64,000 nucleotides of DNA from Flavobacterium enshiense (GTDB taxonomy: Bacteria > Bacteroidota > Bacteroidia > Flavobacteriales > Flavobacteriaceae). The position numbers and the translations under genes are program-made. This document shows positions 17,972-26,932 of this stretch, piece by piece. Under the pieces are notes generated by a model. It was not told the origin of the DNA, made no database searches, and worked only from the letters and a program-made list of their open reading frames with translations. The stretch is from the NCBI RefSeq assembly GCF_022836875.1, contig NZ_CP090376.1:1922001-1986000 (forward strand), given 5' to 3'. Each line of letters starts with the position of its first letter. Position 1 is the first letter of the stretch.

Positions 17972-19291
17972 TTAGTTTTTGGTTGGTAATACTGTTGATG
18001 AGGTTAATTTGCCTGAAGCCGCTAAGATTTCATAATATTTCTCAACGATATCGGCTCTTGAAGAGGATTCGTTGATTTTTGAAAGCAGTTGTTGTACATC
18101 TGCCTCCAGTAATTCGTCCGTGTCGGCCAAACCATTGTCGTGTTTGTCTTTCACAATTCTGAAATTTTCAGCGGCCTGTGCAACGGCTTCTTCATACACT
18201 TTGTTTTGTTTCTGAGCCAGAAGATAATTTTCATTAGCCTGCTGAATCTGTATTTTTGCCTTATCGGTCATTATATCCAATGATTGTTCTGCTTCTTTTG
18301 CTTTGCTTTTAGCTGCTTTGACATCTTTTCCGTTTTTGAAAACGGAAGATAGGTCATAAGACAGCCCTGCCCCGAAGTTCATGGCATTGGTAACGGTAAC
18401 AGTATTCTGCAAATCAAAACCGATGTAGCCTCCCATAAGGGTCAAAGCAGGGTAGTAGTTGCCTTTTGCTATTTTTACGTTGGTTTCGGCTGCCTTTTGT
18501 TGCAATCGGATTGCATTTAAATCGTTTCTGCCGGAAATATCGTCTGAAGGTGTATCAAAACCAGTTTTTTTCTTGAAAGTGTCAGAATCGGGATTTATGA
18601 TTGTTTCTTCGGGTAGTTTCAAAAGAGTTACCAGTTGATAATTTACGGTACTCATATTTTTTCTGGCTTCTTCCAAGGCAATCTGATAATTAGAAACCTG
18701 TAATTGTGCTCTCAACAAATCGTTTCGGGCAATTAGTCCGTTTTCTTCCATCGCTTTGAAATCGACCACACGCTGTTCGGCTCTTTTGATGTTTTCCTGA
18801 ATTAGTTTTTCATTTTCCTGAGCTTTGTACAACGTTACGTAAAGTTTTACAGCCTGTATCCCTACATCTTCCTTGGTTTGTTTGGAGTAGAATTGTTCCG
18901 CTTCATACAAACTTTGTGAGGCTTTGATACTGTTTTGGATTTTAAGACCTGCAAATACCGGAACAGTTGCCATCGCGTTTCCTAAAATAAGCTGGTGCAC
19001 TTCCGGCGTGCTTCTGCCTTGCGATTGGTTTCCTAATTTGAAATCCACATCTGCATTGGTAAGTCGCTGGTACTGCCCGTTGATTTTTACATCGGGAAGT
19101 TGCTTGTTTTTAACCGTCTGCATTTCGAATTCTTTCGAAGCCACTTTGGTATCTGCCAATTTGGCCTCGTTGCTCTGTGCGGTAGCCATCTGAACGGCTT
19201 CTTCAAGAGTCATGTTTTTTTTCTCCTGCGCTAATGCGGAAGAAATTCCAAGCAGGAAGAAAATTCCAAGCTTGATAGTGTTATTTTTCAT
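17972..19291 (-). CDS. TolC-family outer-membrane efflux channel
   Basis: A 439-residue protein with a Sec signal peptide (cleavage near SALAQ, residue 22) and two repeats of long amphipathic helices typical of the OEP family. Examples are TLEEAVQMATAQSNEAKLAD in the first repeat and an Ala/Gln-rich counterpart around residues 330-400. It forms the trimeric outer-membrane duct for the adjacent adaptor and MFS pump. Its start overlaps the end of the tetR gene by 11 bp, showing translational coupling. Confidence 0.92.
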   Translation of the reverse strand: MKNNTIKLGIFFLLGISSALAQEKKNMTLEEAVQMATAQSNEAKLADTKVASKEFEMQTVKNKQLPDVKINGQYQRLTNADVDFKLGNQSQGRSTPEVHQLILGNAMATVPVFAGLKIQNSIKASQSLYEAEQFYSKQTKEDVGIQAVKLYVTLYKAQENEKLIQENIKRAEQRVVDFKAMEENGLIARNDLLRAQLQVSNYQIALEEARKNMSTVNYQLVTLLKLPEETIINPDSDTFKKKTGFDTPSDDISGRNDLNAIRLQQKAAETNVKIAKGNYYPALTLMGGYIGFDLQNTVTVTNAMNFGAGLSYDLSSVFKNGKDVKAAKSKAKEAEQSLDIMTDKAKIQIQQANENYLLAQKQNKVYEEAVAQAAENFRIVKDKHDNGLADTDELLEADVQQLLSKINESSSRADIVEKYYEILAASGKLTSSTVLPTKN

Positions 19292-19904
19292 ATGTCAGTA
19301 GGGCTTTAATAGTTTGTTTGATGTGACGCGTAAGTTCTGTGTTAACGTAGTTGTCTATATCTTCCGGCGTATTTAAATTCAGAATGTCTTTAAAATAGGG
19401 TTTGTTCATCTGGAAATGAAAATACGTTCCCATGATGGTAGTGGGAATCAAAATGGTATTGACATCTTTACGGAAAAAACCTTTGTCCTGACCTTCGGCA
19501 ATAATGTTTTTCAAAATCTCCAGATTGTATTTTTTTATTTCATTGAAAGCATCGCAATTGATGATTCTTTTTCCGGATGAAATTTCAAAGTGGATAATCT
19601 GATAGATGCTTTTGTTTCGGTTGATGCGCTTGATGTATAATTCAATTAAGCGATCAATTTTTTCTAAAGGGGTGAGGTCTTCGCGATACAAATTTTCCAT
19701 CTGCAAACGCATATCCGAAATCCGGTAAATAATTAACGCTTCGAGCAACTTTTCTTTCGAACCGAAATAGTAGGAGATCATTGCAATATTGACGTTGGCC
19801 AATTTGGCAATATCGCGTACCGAAGTTCCGTCAAAACCTTGTTCCGCAAACAGCTTTTCGGCTGCCTGTAAAATTTCAATTTGCTTATCGTTAAAATCAG
19901 TCAT
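19281..19904 (-). CDS. TetR/AcrR-family repressor of the efflux operon
   Basis: A 207-residue regulator with an N-terminal TetR helix-turn-helix: KLFAEQGFDGTSVRDIAKLA, then VNIAMISYYFGSKEKLLEAL at about residues 17-57. The C-terminal ligand-binding region is helical. It is the first gene of tetR-tolC-emrA-emrB. Its promoter overlaps two palindromic sites at 19935-19967, which suggests autorepression of the whole operon relieved by a pump substrate. The inducer cannot be inferred. Confidence 0.92.
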   Translation of the reverse strand: MTDFNDKQIEILQAAEKLFAEQGFDGTSVRDIAKLANVNIAMISYYFGSKEKLLEALIIYRISDMRLQMENLYREDLTPLEKIDRLIELYIKRINRNKSIYQIIHFEISSGKRIINCDAFNEIKKYNLEILKNIIAEGQDKGFFRKDVNTILIPTTIMGTYFHFQMNKPYFKDILNLNTPEDIDNYVNTELTRHIKQTIKALLTYEK

Positions 19905-19929
19905 TTTTATTTGATTTTAAATTCGGATA

Positions 19930-19967
19930 CAAAATTAAACACTTGTTTAAATTAAACGTTTGTTTAA
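19930..19967 (-). promoter_or_regulatory. Tandem TetR operators overlapping the -7 box
   Basis: Two 16-bp inverted repeats of form TTAAAC-N4-GTTTAA lie at 19935-19950 and 19952-19967, with centres 17 bp apart. The minus-strand box TAATTTTG (19937-19930) matches TAnnTTTG and overlaps the first site. A repressor bound there would block the promoter. Confidence 0.75.
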
Positions 19968-20133
19968 ATTAATTTTAACATCTTTTTAACAAAATGAATT
20001 TGATTGATTTTTGATGGTTTTTAGATGGAGGAGGTGAGTGAAAATTAAGTGGTTCGAATTCTTTTTTGAACCAATAATTTGTGTAGTTTTATCAAATGAA
20101 AAATTGACAATCTAAATAGGTTGTCGGATACTG
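19968..20133. other. Intergenic region with small hairpins
   Basis: Lies between the divergent end of tetR and the end of trpA. It contains TGGTTC/GAACCA (20050-20073) and a weaker GACAA/TTGTC hairpin (around 20105-20125), followed by the strong terminator at 20134-20170. No ORF is seen. Confidence 0.5.
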
Positions 20134-20170
20134 AAAACCACTTTTTAAGCCTTTAAAAAGTGGTTTTTTT
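20134..20170. terminator. Strong hairpin terminator downstream of trpA
   Basis: A 15-bp perfect stem, AAAACCACTTTTTAA with TTAAAAAGTGGTTTT, around GCCT. The U-run is longer on the plus strand (eight Ts) than on the minus strand, although the only adjacent transcript known to need it is the minus-strand trp operon. Confidence 0.8.
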
Positions 20171-20236
20171 TGTATATAAATAAAATCTATAGTTTATGTT
20201 TAAATGATTTATTACCAGTGTTTTATATTTGTTATG

Positions 20237-20998
20237 TTAAACTACCTGTTTAATGTGTTTTTCAATACTGCTTATTTCGTTGTTTTTGAGGTGATTTACG
20301 AATGAGCTTCCGATAATGGCTCCTTTTTGATGCTTGGTTGCTTCTGAAAATGTTTCTTTATTTGAGATTCCGAAGCCGACAATTTGAGGGTTTTTAAGGT
20401 TCATTTTTGAGACTTTTTCGAAGTAATTTTGTTGTATTTCTCCAAACGAATTTTGACTTCCGGTGGTGCTTGAACTGCTCACCATATAGATGAAACTATC
20501 GGACAATCCGTCAATTTTCTGTATCCTTTCTTCCGAAGTTTGGGGGGTAATTAGGAAGATGTTTTTGAGATTATTTTGCTCAAAAATGACCTTAAATTCA
20601 TCCTCGAAAACCTCCAAAGGAAGGTCTGGAATGATGAGTCCATCGATACCGATTTCTGCACATTTTTTACAAAATTCCTCTACTCCATACTGTAAAATTG
20701 GATTGAAATAGCCCATAATCAGGAGCGGAATTTTGACTGTTTTTCGGATGTTTTTCAGCTGTTCGAAAAGCAATTTTGTGGTCATTCCGTTCTGTAAAGC
20801 GATGGTTGAACTCTCCTGAATTGTCGGTCCGTCTGCTAACGGATCACTAAAAGGTAAACCGATTTCAATCATGCCGACACCACTTTTTTCGAGTTCTTCA
20901 ATAATGGAAACCGTATCGTTGAGGTTAGGAAATCCTGCTGTAAAATAGATGGAAAGCAGCTTCTTTTCCTCTTGTAATTTTATGTTTATTCTGTTCAT
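20237..20998 (-). CDS. trpA: Tryptophan synthase alpha subunit
   Basis: A 253-residue TIM barrel that cleaves indole-3-glycerol phosphate to indole, which is channelled to TrpB. The family motif IEIGLPFSDPLADGPTIQ includes the catalytic Glu and Asp. The phosphate-binding loop near the C-terminus is VGFGISNKETF and later GAIIGSSFV. It is the last gene of the trp operon. A 121-bp spacer with a structured element separates it from trpB, unlike the usual tight trpB-trpA junction. Confidence 0.96.
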   Translation of the reverse strand: MNRINIKLQEEKKLLSIYFTAGFPNLNDTVSIIEELEKSGVGMIEIGLPFSDPLADGPTIQESSTIALQNGMTTKLLFEQLKNIRKTVKIPLLIMGYFNPILQYGVEEFCKKCAEIGIDGLIIPDLPLEVFEDEFKVIFEQNNLKNIFLITPQTSEERIQKIDGLSDSFIYMVSSSSTTGSQNSFGEIQQNYFEKVSKMNLKNPQIVGFGISNKETFSEATKHQKGAIIGSSFVNHLKNNEISSIEKHIKQVV

Positions 20999-21017
20999 TT
21001 TTTAGTGTTTTGTGTCT

Positions 21018-21114
21018 GCGTTAGGGATGGGAATAGCATCCTTTTTACGGTCGTTGAGGCTCTCGAAATGACCGTAAAAAGATAAAATGGACAGCCCGAC
21101 CTTTGTGGTAACGC
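21018..21114 (+). ncRNA. Structured intergenic element resembling Flavo-1 RNA
   Basis: Outer arms GCGTTA (21018-21023) and TAACGC (21109-21114) enclose a 12-bp perfect stem, CTTTTTACGGTC (21041-21052) with GACCGTAAAAAG (21070-21081). Flanking conserved-looking bits are AGGGATGG and ACAGCCCG. From memory this matches the dispersed flavobacterial element called Flavo-1, a conserved RNA of unknown function. Its conserved orientation is opposite to the surrounding trp operon. The family assignment is recall, not a covariance-model hit. Confidence 0.55.
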
Positions 21115-21119
21115 CCAAA

Positions 21120-22301
21120 TTAATAGTTGAAATAGTCTATATATGTGTTCAAATCCTTGTCGCCGCGACCTGATAAATTGATGATTACAACATCATTTTT
21201 GTCAAATGTTTTTTGCTCTAAAACCGCCAAAGCGTGCGAACTTTCAATAGCGGGAATGATGCCTTCCGTTTTACAGAGATTCAATCCTGCTTTCATGGCT
21301 TCATCGTCGGTAATAGCCATAAATTTAGCTCTTTTCGTTGCGTGTAAATGGGCGTGCAACGGTCCGACGCCAGGATAATCCAGGCCGGCAGATATGGAAT
21401 ATGGTTCAGTAATCTGACCGTCTTCCGATTGCATCAACAGGGTTTTACTTCCGTGGATAATACCGATTTTCCCCAATACCGAAGTTGCGGCACTTTCCCC
21501 AGAATCAACACCTTTTCCGGCGGCTTCGACTGCAATGAGTTTCACGTTTTCTTCATCCAGGAAATGATAAAAAGCCCCTGCAGCGTTGCTTCCGCCGCCC
21601 ACGCAAGCTATTATATAATCAGGATTTCCTCGGCTTTCCTTTTCTAATAATTGCAGTTTAATTTCCTCAGAAATAATACTTTGAAAACGTGTCACCATAT
21701 CCGGATATGGGTGCGGCCCTACTACCGAACCGATGATGTAAAACGTATCGACCGGATTATTGATCCAATCCCTAATCGCTTCATTGGTAGCGTCTTTTAG
21801 TGTTTTTGAACCGGAAATTGCTGGACGAACTTCGGCACCGAGCATTTTCATTCGGGCTACATTTGGTGCTTGCCTTTGGATGTCAATTTCGCCCATATAG
21901 ACGATGCATTCCAACCCCATCAAAGAGCAAACCGTTGCAGTGGCCACACCATGTTGACCCGCACCTGTCTCGGCAATGATTCGGGTTTTGCCCAATCGTT
22001 TGGCTAACAGGATTTGTCCAATGGTATTGTTGATTTTATGGGCGCCGGTATGACACAAATCTTCACGTTTTAGGTAGATTTTGGTATTGTATTTTTGGGA
22101 TAAACGTTCGGCAAAATAGAGTGGCGTAGGGCGTCCGACATAGTCTTTCAGGAGTTGTTGGAATTCGGCCTGAAAGCTTTCGGTTTCTATTATTTTTAGA
22201 TAGTTCTGACGTAATACTTCTACGTTCGGATAGAGCATTTCTGGGATGAAAGTGCCGCCGAAGTCGCCGTAAAATCCTCGTTCGTTAACTTGATATGACA
22301 T
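21120..22301 (-). CDS. trpB: Tryptophan synthase beta subunit
   Basis: A 393-residue PLP enzyme condensing indole with serine. The PLP lysine is Lys89 in [14 protein letters not shown]. Other hallmarks are [13 protein letters not shown], the glycine-rich phosphate loop [12 protein letters not shown] and [11 protein letters not shown]. Standard length. The start overlaps the end of trpF by 17 bp. Confidence 0.97.
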   Translation of the reverse strand: MSYQVNERGFYGDFGGTFIPEMLYPNVEVLRQNYLKIIETESFQAEFQQLLKDYVGRPTPLYFAERLSQKYNTKIYLKREDLCHTGAHKINNTIGQILLAKRLGKTRIIAETGAGQHGVATATVCSLMGLECIVYMGEIDIQRQAPNVARMKMLGAEVRPAISGSKTLKDATNEAIRDWINNPVDTFYIIGSVVGPHPYPDMVTRFQSIISEEIKLQLLEKESRGNPDYIIACVGGGSNAAGAFYHFLDEENVKLIAVEAAGKGVDSGESAATSVLGKIGIIHGSKTLLMQSEDGQITEPYSISAGLDYPGVGPLHAHLHATKRAKFMAITDDEAMKAGLNLCKTEGIIPAIESSHALAVLEQKTFDKNDVVIINLSGRGDKDLNTYIDYFNY

Positions 22302-22890
22302 GTTGTAATTGTTTTAAAAGTTGTGTGTTTTTTAATCCTGGTTCGATTTCAAATTTGCTGTTGACATCGATTGCGTGAATGGGTAAATTCAGTTGTTGCA
22401 CGGCTTTAACTTCTTCTAGACCAATGCCTCCGCTTAGGAAGAAAGGTTTTTGGGAAGTGTAATTTTCCAGAATCTGCCAGTTGAAAGTTGTTCCGTTACC
22501 ACCTTGATATTGCCCCTTAGTGTCGAATAAGAAATAATCACAAACATTTTCGTAGGGCGTAATGGTTTGAAAATCAAAGTTATCATCAACTGAAAATGCT
22601 TTGATCACTTTAATATTTATATGTTTCAACAGATAACAGAATTCAGGTGATTCATTTCCATGTAACTGAACGAGCTGTAAATTGTAACGTCGTATTTTGT
22701 CTAGTATATCATCTAAATAAGCATCTACAAAGACGCCTACTTTTTGTGTTGATTTGGGCAATATTGGTATTACTTTATTGAAAAACCTTGGTGATTTCTC
22801 ATAGAAGATAAAACCCAGATAATCGGGTTGTAATTTTGCAACTTCCTCAATGTTAGCCGAATATTTCATGCCACAGATTTTTGTTTTCAT
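22285..22890 (-). CDS. trpF: Phosphoribosylanthranilate isomerase
   Basis: A 201-residue TIM barrel performing the Amadori rearrangement of N-(5'-phosphoribosyl)anthranilate. The catalytic Cys is in the N-terminal KTKICGM. Further signatures are [41 protein letters not shown] (catalytic Asp) and [11 protein letters not shown]. It overlaps trpC by 4 bp and trpB by 17 bp, so the three are tightly coupled. It is a free-standing enzyme, not fused to TrpC as in E. coli. Confidence 0.95.
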   Translation of the reverse strand: MKTKICGMKYSANIEEVAKLQPDYLGFIFYEKSPRFFNKVIPILPKSTQKVGVFVDAYLDDILDKIRRYNLQLVQLHGNESPEFCYLLKHINIKVIKAFSVDDNFDFQTITPYENVCDYFLFDTKGQYQGGNGTTFNWQILENYTSQKPFFLSGGIGLEEVKAVQQLNLPIHAIDVNSKFEIEPGLKNTQLLKQLQHVISS

Positions 22891-23678
22891 GGTTTTACAA
22901 GTAAAGTATTGATTAAAGATTTTGCAGCTATTCCCGGATTTTCGGTTTTCATGAAATGTTCACCTATTAAAAATCCTTGATAACCATATTGTTGCAATTC
23001 TATAATTGCCTCAGTAGAACTGATTCCGCTTTCGGAAACTTTTACGAATTCATTTGGAATGTGTTTGGCTAATTCTTTGCTGTATTTCAAACTTATTTCG
23101 AAGCTTTTCAGGTTGCGGTTGTTGACGCCGATCATGTTTAAACTTGGCATAAAGGCTTTGTCTAATTCTTCACGATTGTGTACTTCCAATAATACTTCAA
23201 GGCCTAAAGATTGAGCAAATTCGGAAAGCTGCTTTATTTCTTTACGAGTTAAAACAGCTGCAATCAGTAAGATAGCATCGGCGCCGTGGGCTTTGGCTTC
23301 CAGAATCTGATATTTGTCAATGATGAATTCTTTCCTTAAAATCGGAATATTGACCGATGCTTTTGCCAAGAGTAAATCGTCCAGCGAACCCCCAAAATAC
23401 TTTCCGTCGGTCAAAACAGAAATCCCTGAAACTCCGGCATTTTGGTAACCCATTACTACTTCTTCCACGGAAAAATTGTTGTTTATTATCGGTTTCGATG
23501 GTGAACGACGCTTGTGTTCAGCGATGATTCCCACCGCATTGTTTCGTAAATTCTTGCTTAAAGAGTGCGTTCGGCTTCCAAATAGCGCTGAGTTTTCCAG
23601 TTGGTTAACAGTAATAAGTTGTTTTTTAAGAACTACTTCTCTTTTTTTGTCGGATATTATTTTATCTAGAATGGTCAT
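22887..23678 (-). CDS. trpC: Indole-3-glycerol phosphate synthase
   Basis: A 263-residue TIM barrel that closes the indole ring. The N-terminal IAEHKRRSPSKP holds the catalytic Lys region, followed by ISVLTDGKYFGGSLDDL, IPILRKEFIIDKYQI, GVNNRNLKSFEI and KVSESGISS. Full length. Upstream, between trpC and trpD, is a 7-copy heptanucleotide array (23706-23754). Confidence 0.96.
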   Translation of the reverse strand: MTILDKIISDKKREVVLKKQLITVNQLENSALFGSRTHSLSKNLRNNAVGIIAEHKRRSPSKPIINNNFSVEEVVMGYQNAGVSGISVLTDGKYFGGSLDDLLLAKASVNIPILRKEFIIDKYQILEAKAHGADAILLIAAVLTRKEIKQLSEFAQSLGLEVLLEVHNREELDKAFMPSLNMIGVNNRNLKSFEISLKYSKELAKHIPNEFVKVSESGISSTEAIIELQQYGYQGFLIGEHFMKTENPGIAAKSLINTLLVKP

Positions 23679-23705
23679 GATTTTTATGTTTTTATTTCGT
23701 TGAAA

Positions 23706-23754
23706 GGGAAAAGGGAAAAGGGAAAAGGGAAAAGGGAAAAGGGAAAAGGGAAAA
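23706..23754. repeat. Heptanucleotide tandem array (GGGAAAA)x7
   Basis: Seven perfect copies of GGGAAAA on the plus strand, placed between trpC and trpD. The trp transcript would contain (UUUUCCC)x7. A related array with seven GG(G/T)ATAA units is at 36438-36486, and a degenerate one is near 56239-56280. Confidence 0.9.
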
Positions 23755-23774
23755 GGTTGCGACTTATCTATGTC

Positions 23775-24773
23775 TTATCCCTTATAACTGATTTCTTGTA
23801 GTTTTTTAAGTTTTTCAAATGCTTTTCCGCTTTGTAGGCTTTCTTTAGCAAATCCAAATCCATCTGAAATCGAACAGTTTTTTACTGTGGAAATAGCTAT
23901 TCCGGCGTTGGCGCAAACCACATTGTTTTGAGCTTCAGTTCCCTTTCCTGACAAAATAGCAAGGAATATTTCTGCCGATTTTTCAACGGTTACTCCACCT
24001 AGAATTTCGGTTTCATTGAGTTTTTTTGTTTGAAAATCTTCGGGTTTCAAGATTTGCTCTGTGTTTTTGGAAATGATTTTGGTATTTCCCGTCAGTGAAA
24101 TTTCGTCATAGCCTTCCAAACTGTGCAGAATCGTGAAATTGGTTTCGGTATTTTGATACAGATAAGCATACATCCGAGCCAATTCCAGACTGAAAACGCC
24201 TACCATTTGATGTTTTGGAAAACTCGGATTCACCATTGGTCCCAACATATTGAAAAAGGTTTTTACCGCCAGTTCTTTACGAATCGGTGCCACATTTTTC
24301 ATTGCCGGATGGAAGAGCGGAGCGTGCAACACACAGATTCCGGCTTCCTCAATGCTTTTTTTCAGAAAGTTTTCTTCATTGCTGAATTTTACACCTAGAG
24401 TTTCCATGACATTGCTCGATCCTGAAATGGAAGAAACACCGTAGTTTCCGTGTTTAGCAACCTGAATTCCGGCTCCGGCAGTTACAAAAGAAGCCAATGT
24501 TGATATGTTAAATGTGTTTTTTCCATCGCCACCGGTTCCACATAAATCGATGGTATCGTAATCGGTTAAATCAATCGAGATACACAGTTCTAATAATGCT
24601 TCTCGAAATCCTGCCAATTCCTCAACGGTAATGCTTCGCATCATGTAAACGGTCAGGAAACTGGCTATTTGTGAAGGATTGTATTGTCCGTTGGAGATGT
24701 TTTTGAGTACGGTTTTCGCTTCTTCTTTGCTGAGCGTTTCGTGCTGTATGAGTCTGTTTAGTATTATTTTCAT
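23775..24773 (-). CDS. trpD: Anthranilate phosphoribosyltransferase
   Basis: A 332-residue enzyme that transfers phosphoribose from PRPP to anthranilate. Diagnostic motifs are DLCGTGGDGKNTFNIST (PRPP loop), AKHGNYGVSSISGSSN and FNMLGPMVNP. Normal length, and not fused to TrpG. It lies 86 bp downstream of trpG, across a spacer with a small TTAAGTT/AACTTAA hairpin (24807-24825). Confidence 0.96.
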   Translation of the reverse strand: MKIILNRLIQHETLSKEEAKTVLKNISNGQYNPSQIASFLTVYMMRSITVEELAGFREALLELCISIDLTDYDTIDLCGTGGDGKNTFNISTLASFVTAGAGIQVAKHGNYGVSSISGSSNVMETLGVKFSNEENFLKKSIEEAGICVLHAPLFHPAMKNVAPIRKELAVKTFFNMLGPMVNPSFPKHQMVGVFSLELARMYAYLYQNTETNFTILHSLEGYDEISLTGNTKIISKNTEQILKPEDFQTKKLNETEILGGVTVEKSAEIFLAILSGKGTEAQNNVVCANAGIAISTVKNCSISDGFGFAKESLQSGKAFEKLKKLQEISYKG

Positions 24774-24859
24774 AGTGTCTGAATTAGGTATGAGTTGTGC
24801 CAGGTCTTAAGTTTTTTCAACTTAAAACTGATTGATATTTTCGATAAAAGAGTTGTTAA

Positions 24860-25429
24860 TTAGCTATTCACCCAATTTTCTAGAATCTTCTTGCCGTTGG
24901 GAGTAAGAACGCTTTCGGGGTGATATTGTACCCCGCGGACATTGTAGGTTTTGTGACGGAGCGACATGATTTCTCCGTTTTCATCGGTTGAAGTGACTTC
25001 AAGTACATCTGGGAAATCGCTTGTATTTACTACCCAGGAATGGTAACGCCCCACTTCAATTTCGTTGGGTAAACCTTGATAAAGGATTTCATCGGGAACT
25101 GTGATTTTGACTTTTGTAGAAACACCGTGATAGACTTTTTCAAGATTGGTCAGGCTTCCTCCAAAAACTTCCCCAATCGCTTGCTGGCCAAGACAAACGC
25201 CAAGTATACTTTTGGTAGGAGCATAGGTTTTGATGACTTCTTTTAATAATCCGGCTTCGTCAGGAATGCCCGGGCCTGGCGAAAGGAGGATTTTATCGAA
25301 GTCTTTGAGCTCATCAATATAAAATTCATCGTTTCGGAAAACGGTTACCTTGCAATTTAAATCTTCCAGATAATGCACTAAATTATATGTGAAGCTATCG
25401 TAATTGTCTATGACTACTATCTTTTTCAT
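24860..25429 (-). CDS. trpG: Anthranilate synthase component II (glutamine amidotransferase)
   Basis: A 189-residue class I glutamine amidotransferase that supplies ammonia to TrpE. The catalytic Cys79 is in LGVCLGQQAIGE, and the His-Glu pair is in GVQYHPESVLT. The N-terminal VVIDNYDSFTYNLVHYLE and LLSPGPGIPDEAG are family hallmarks. It starts 10 bp after trpE. A dual role with folate biosynthesis (PabA) is possible, but the operon context supports tryptophan. Confidence 0.95.
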   Translation of the reverse strand: MKKIVVIDNYDSFTYNLVHYLEDLNCKVTVFRNDEFYIDELKDFDKILLSPGPGIPDEAGLLKEVIKTYAPTKSILGVCLGQQAIGEVFGGSLTNLEKVYHGVSTKVKITVPDEILYQGLPNEIEVGRYHSWVVNTSDFPDVLEVTSTDENGEIMSLRHKTYNVRGVQYHPESVLTPNGKKILENWVNS

Positions 25430-25439
25430 GGTTCTGATT

Positions 25440-26840
25440 TTAAATTGTTTCGGCTAAATCTAACGCTCTGTTCAGTGCTCCTAATTTATTATAGACTTCC
25501 TGCATTTCGCTTTCTTCATTTGAATTTGCTACAATTCCGGCCCCAGCCTGATAATGCAGTTGATGATTTTTGCTTAAAAATGTCCGAATCATAATGGCGT
25601 GGTTAAAGTTACCATCAAAATCCATAAATCCAATGGCACCTCCATAGAAATTCCGACTAGTGTTTTCAATGGTTTCAATCAGTTGTATGGCTTTATGTTT
25701 CGGAGCACCAGACAAGGTTCCGGCTGGAAATGTATCGCTAACAATCTGCATGGTGGAAGCCTTGTCGTGCATTTGTCCGGTGACTTTCGAAACGAGATGA
25801 ATTACATGCGAAAAAAACTGAACTTCACGATATTTTTCAACTTCAACACTGTAAGCGTTTCTGCTTAAATCGTTTCTTGCTAAATCTACAAGCATGACGT
25901 GTTCGCTGTTTTCTTTCGGATCTTCTGATAATTGTTTGGCCAATAGCGCATCTTGTTCATCATTGCCTGTTCGTTTGAATGTTCCGGCAATCGGATGGAT
26001 TTCTGCTTTTCGGTTCTTGACAACCAATTGTGCTTCAGGAGAGGAACCCAAGATTTTGAAATTTCCGTAATCGAAAAAGAACAAATAAGGTGATGGATTG
26101 ATGCTTCGTAAAGCACGATAAACGTTGAATTCATCACCTTTAAACCCTTGTGAAAATCGTCTGGACAAAACCAATTGAAACACATCGCCACGGTAACAGT
26201 GTTTTTTTGCTAAAGTTACATTGGATTTGAAATCTTCATCGGATAGATTGGAAACCGAATTACCTTCTTTTGAAAACGAATAGGAGGCAAAATTTTTTGA
26301 CTGGATCAGTTGTTCGATTTCTGTAATATTATTTTGATTGTCAATGCTGTGGCAGAAAATATAAGCGTCATTTTTAAAGTGATTGATAGCGATGATATTC
26401 TGATATATTGCATAAAATAGATCAGGAATCTGTAAATCTGACGCTTTTTTATCGACAGTCACCTTTTCGAAATAACGAACAGCATCATAGCTCGTAAATC
26501 CGAATAATCCGTTTGAGATGAATTTGAAATCGTTTTTCTCAGGCTCAAACATTCCAACAAATTCTTCAATGCCTTCGATCACATTTTTTTGATTTTCAAT
26601 GTTTTTGCTGATTGATGCCCCATCTGGAAAAGTCATTGTGATTGTCTCGTTTTCCACTTTGATGCTCGAAATGGGATTGCAACAGATATATGAAAAGCTA
26701 TTGTTGTTACCCTGATAATCATTGCTTTCCAGCAAAAGACTATTCGGGAATTTGTCTCTGATTTTCAGATAAACGCTTACCGGCGTAATGGTGTCAGCAA
26801 GGATTTGTTTGTAATGGGTATGTAATTTATATTTTTTCAT
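25440..26840 (-). CDS. trpE: Anthranilate synthase component I
   Basis: A 466-residue chorismate-utilising enzyme, the committed step of tryptophan synthesis. C-terminal signatures are GSSPEAQLVVKN, PIAGTFKRTGNDEQD, LVDLARNDLSRN, FPAGTLSGAPKHKAIQLIE and FYGGAIGFMDFDG. The N-terminal LLESNDYQGNNNSFSYICC corresponds to the LLES-type feedback site for tryptophan. It is the first structural gene of trpEGDCFBA, preceded by the WWW leader and attenuator at 26861-26989. Confidence 0.96.
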   Translation of the reverse strand: MKKYKLHTHYKQILADTITPVSVYLKIRDKFPNSLLLESNDYQGNNNSFSYICCNPISSIKVENETITMTFPDGASISKNIENQKNVIEGIEEFVGMFEPEKNDFKFISNGLFGFTSYDAVRYFEKVTVDKKASDLQIPDLFYAIYQNIIAINHFKNDAYIFCHSIDNQNNITEIEQLIQSKNFASYSFSKEGNSVSNLSDEDFKSNVTLAKKHCYRGDVFQLVLSRRFSQGFKGDEFNVYRALRSINPSPYLFFFDYGNFKILGSSPEAQLVVKNRKAEIHPIAGTFKRTGNDEQDALLAKQLSEDPKENSEHVMLVDLARNDLSRNAYSVEVEKYREVQFFSHVIHLVSKVTGQMHDKASTMQIVSDTFPAGTLSGAPKHKAIQLIETIENTSRNFYGGAIGFMDFDGNFNHAIMIRTFLSKNHQLHYQAGAGIVANSNEESEMQEVYNKLGALNRALDLAETI

Positions 26841-26860
26841 AATGCTTAAGTTTTGGGAAT

Positions 26861-26893
26861 AAAAAAAGGCTTGTCGTGATTGACAAGCCTTTT
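26861..26893 (-). terminator. trp attenuator terminator
   Basis: On the minus strand AAAAGGCTTGTC and GACAAGCCTTTT form a 12-bp perfect stem around AATCAC, followed by a T-run. It lies between the trp leader peptide and trpE, so transcription must read through it to express the operon. Loop bases TCACGA (26879-26874) can pair with TCGTGA at the end of the leader ORF (26938-26933), the candidate antiterminator. Confidence 0.88.
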
Positions 26894-26932
26894 ATCTATG
26901 TTGTTTTTAAAAATACAGATAGGAGGATTCGC

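Noticed and set aside
23706-23754. Possible CRISPR-like array
   Set aside because: The repeat is 7 bp with no spacers, so it is a simple tandem repeat; no cas genes are present.
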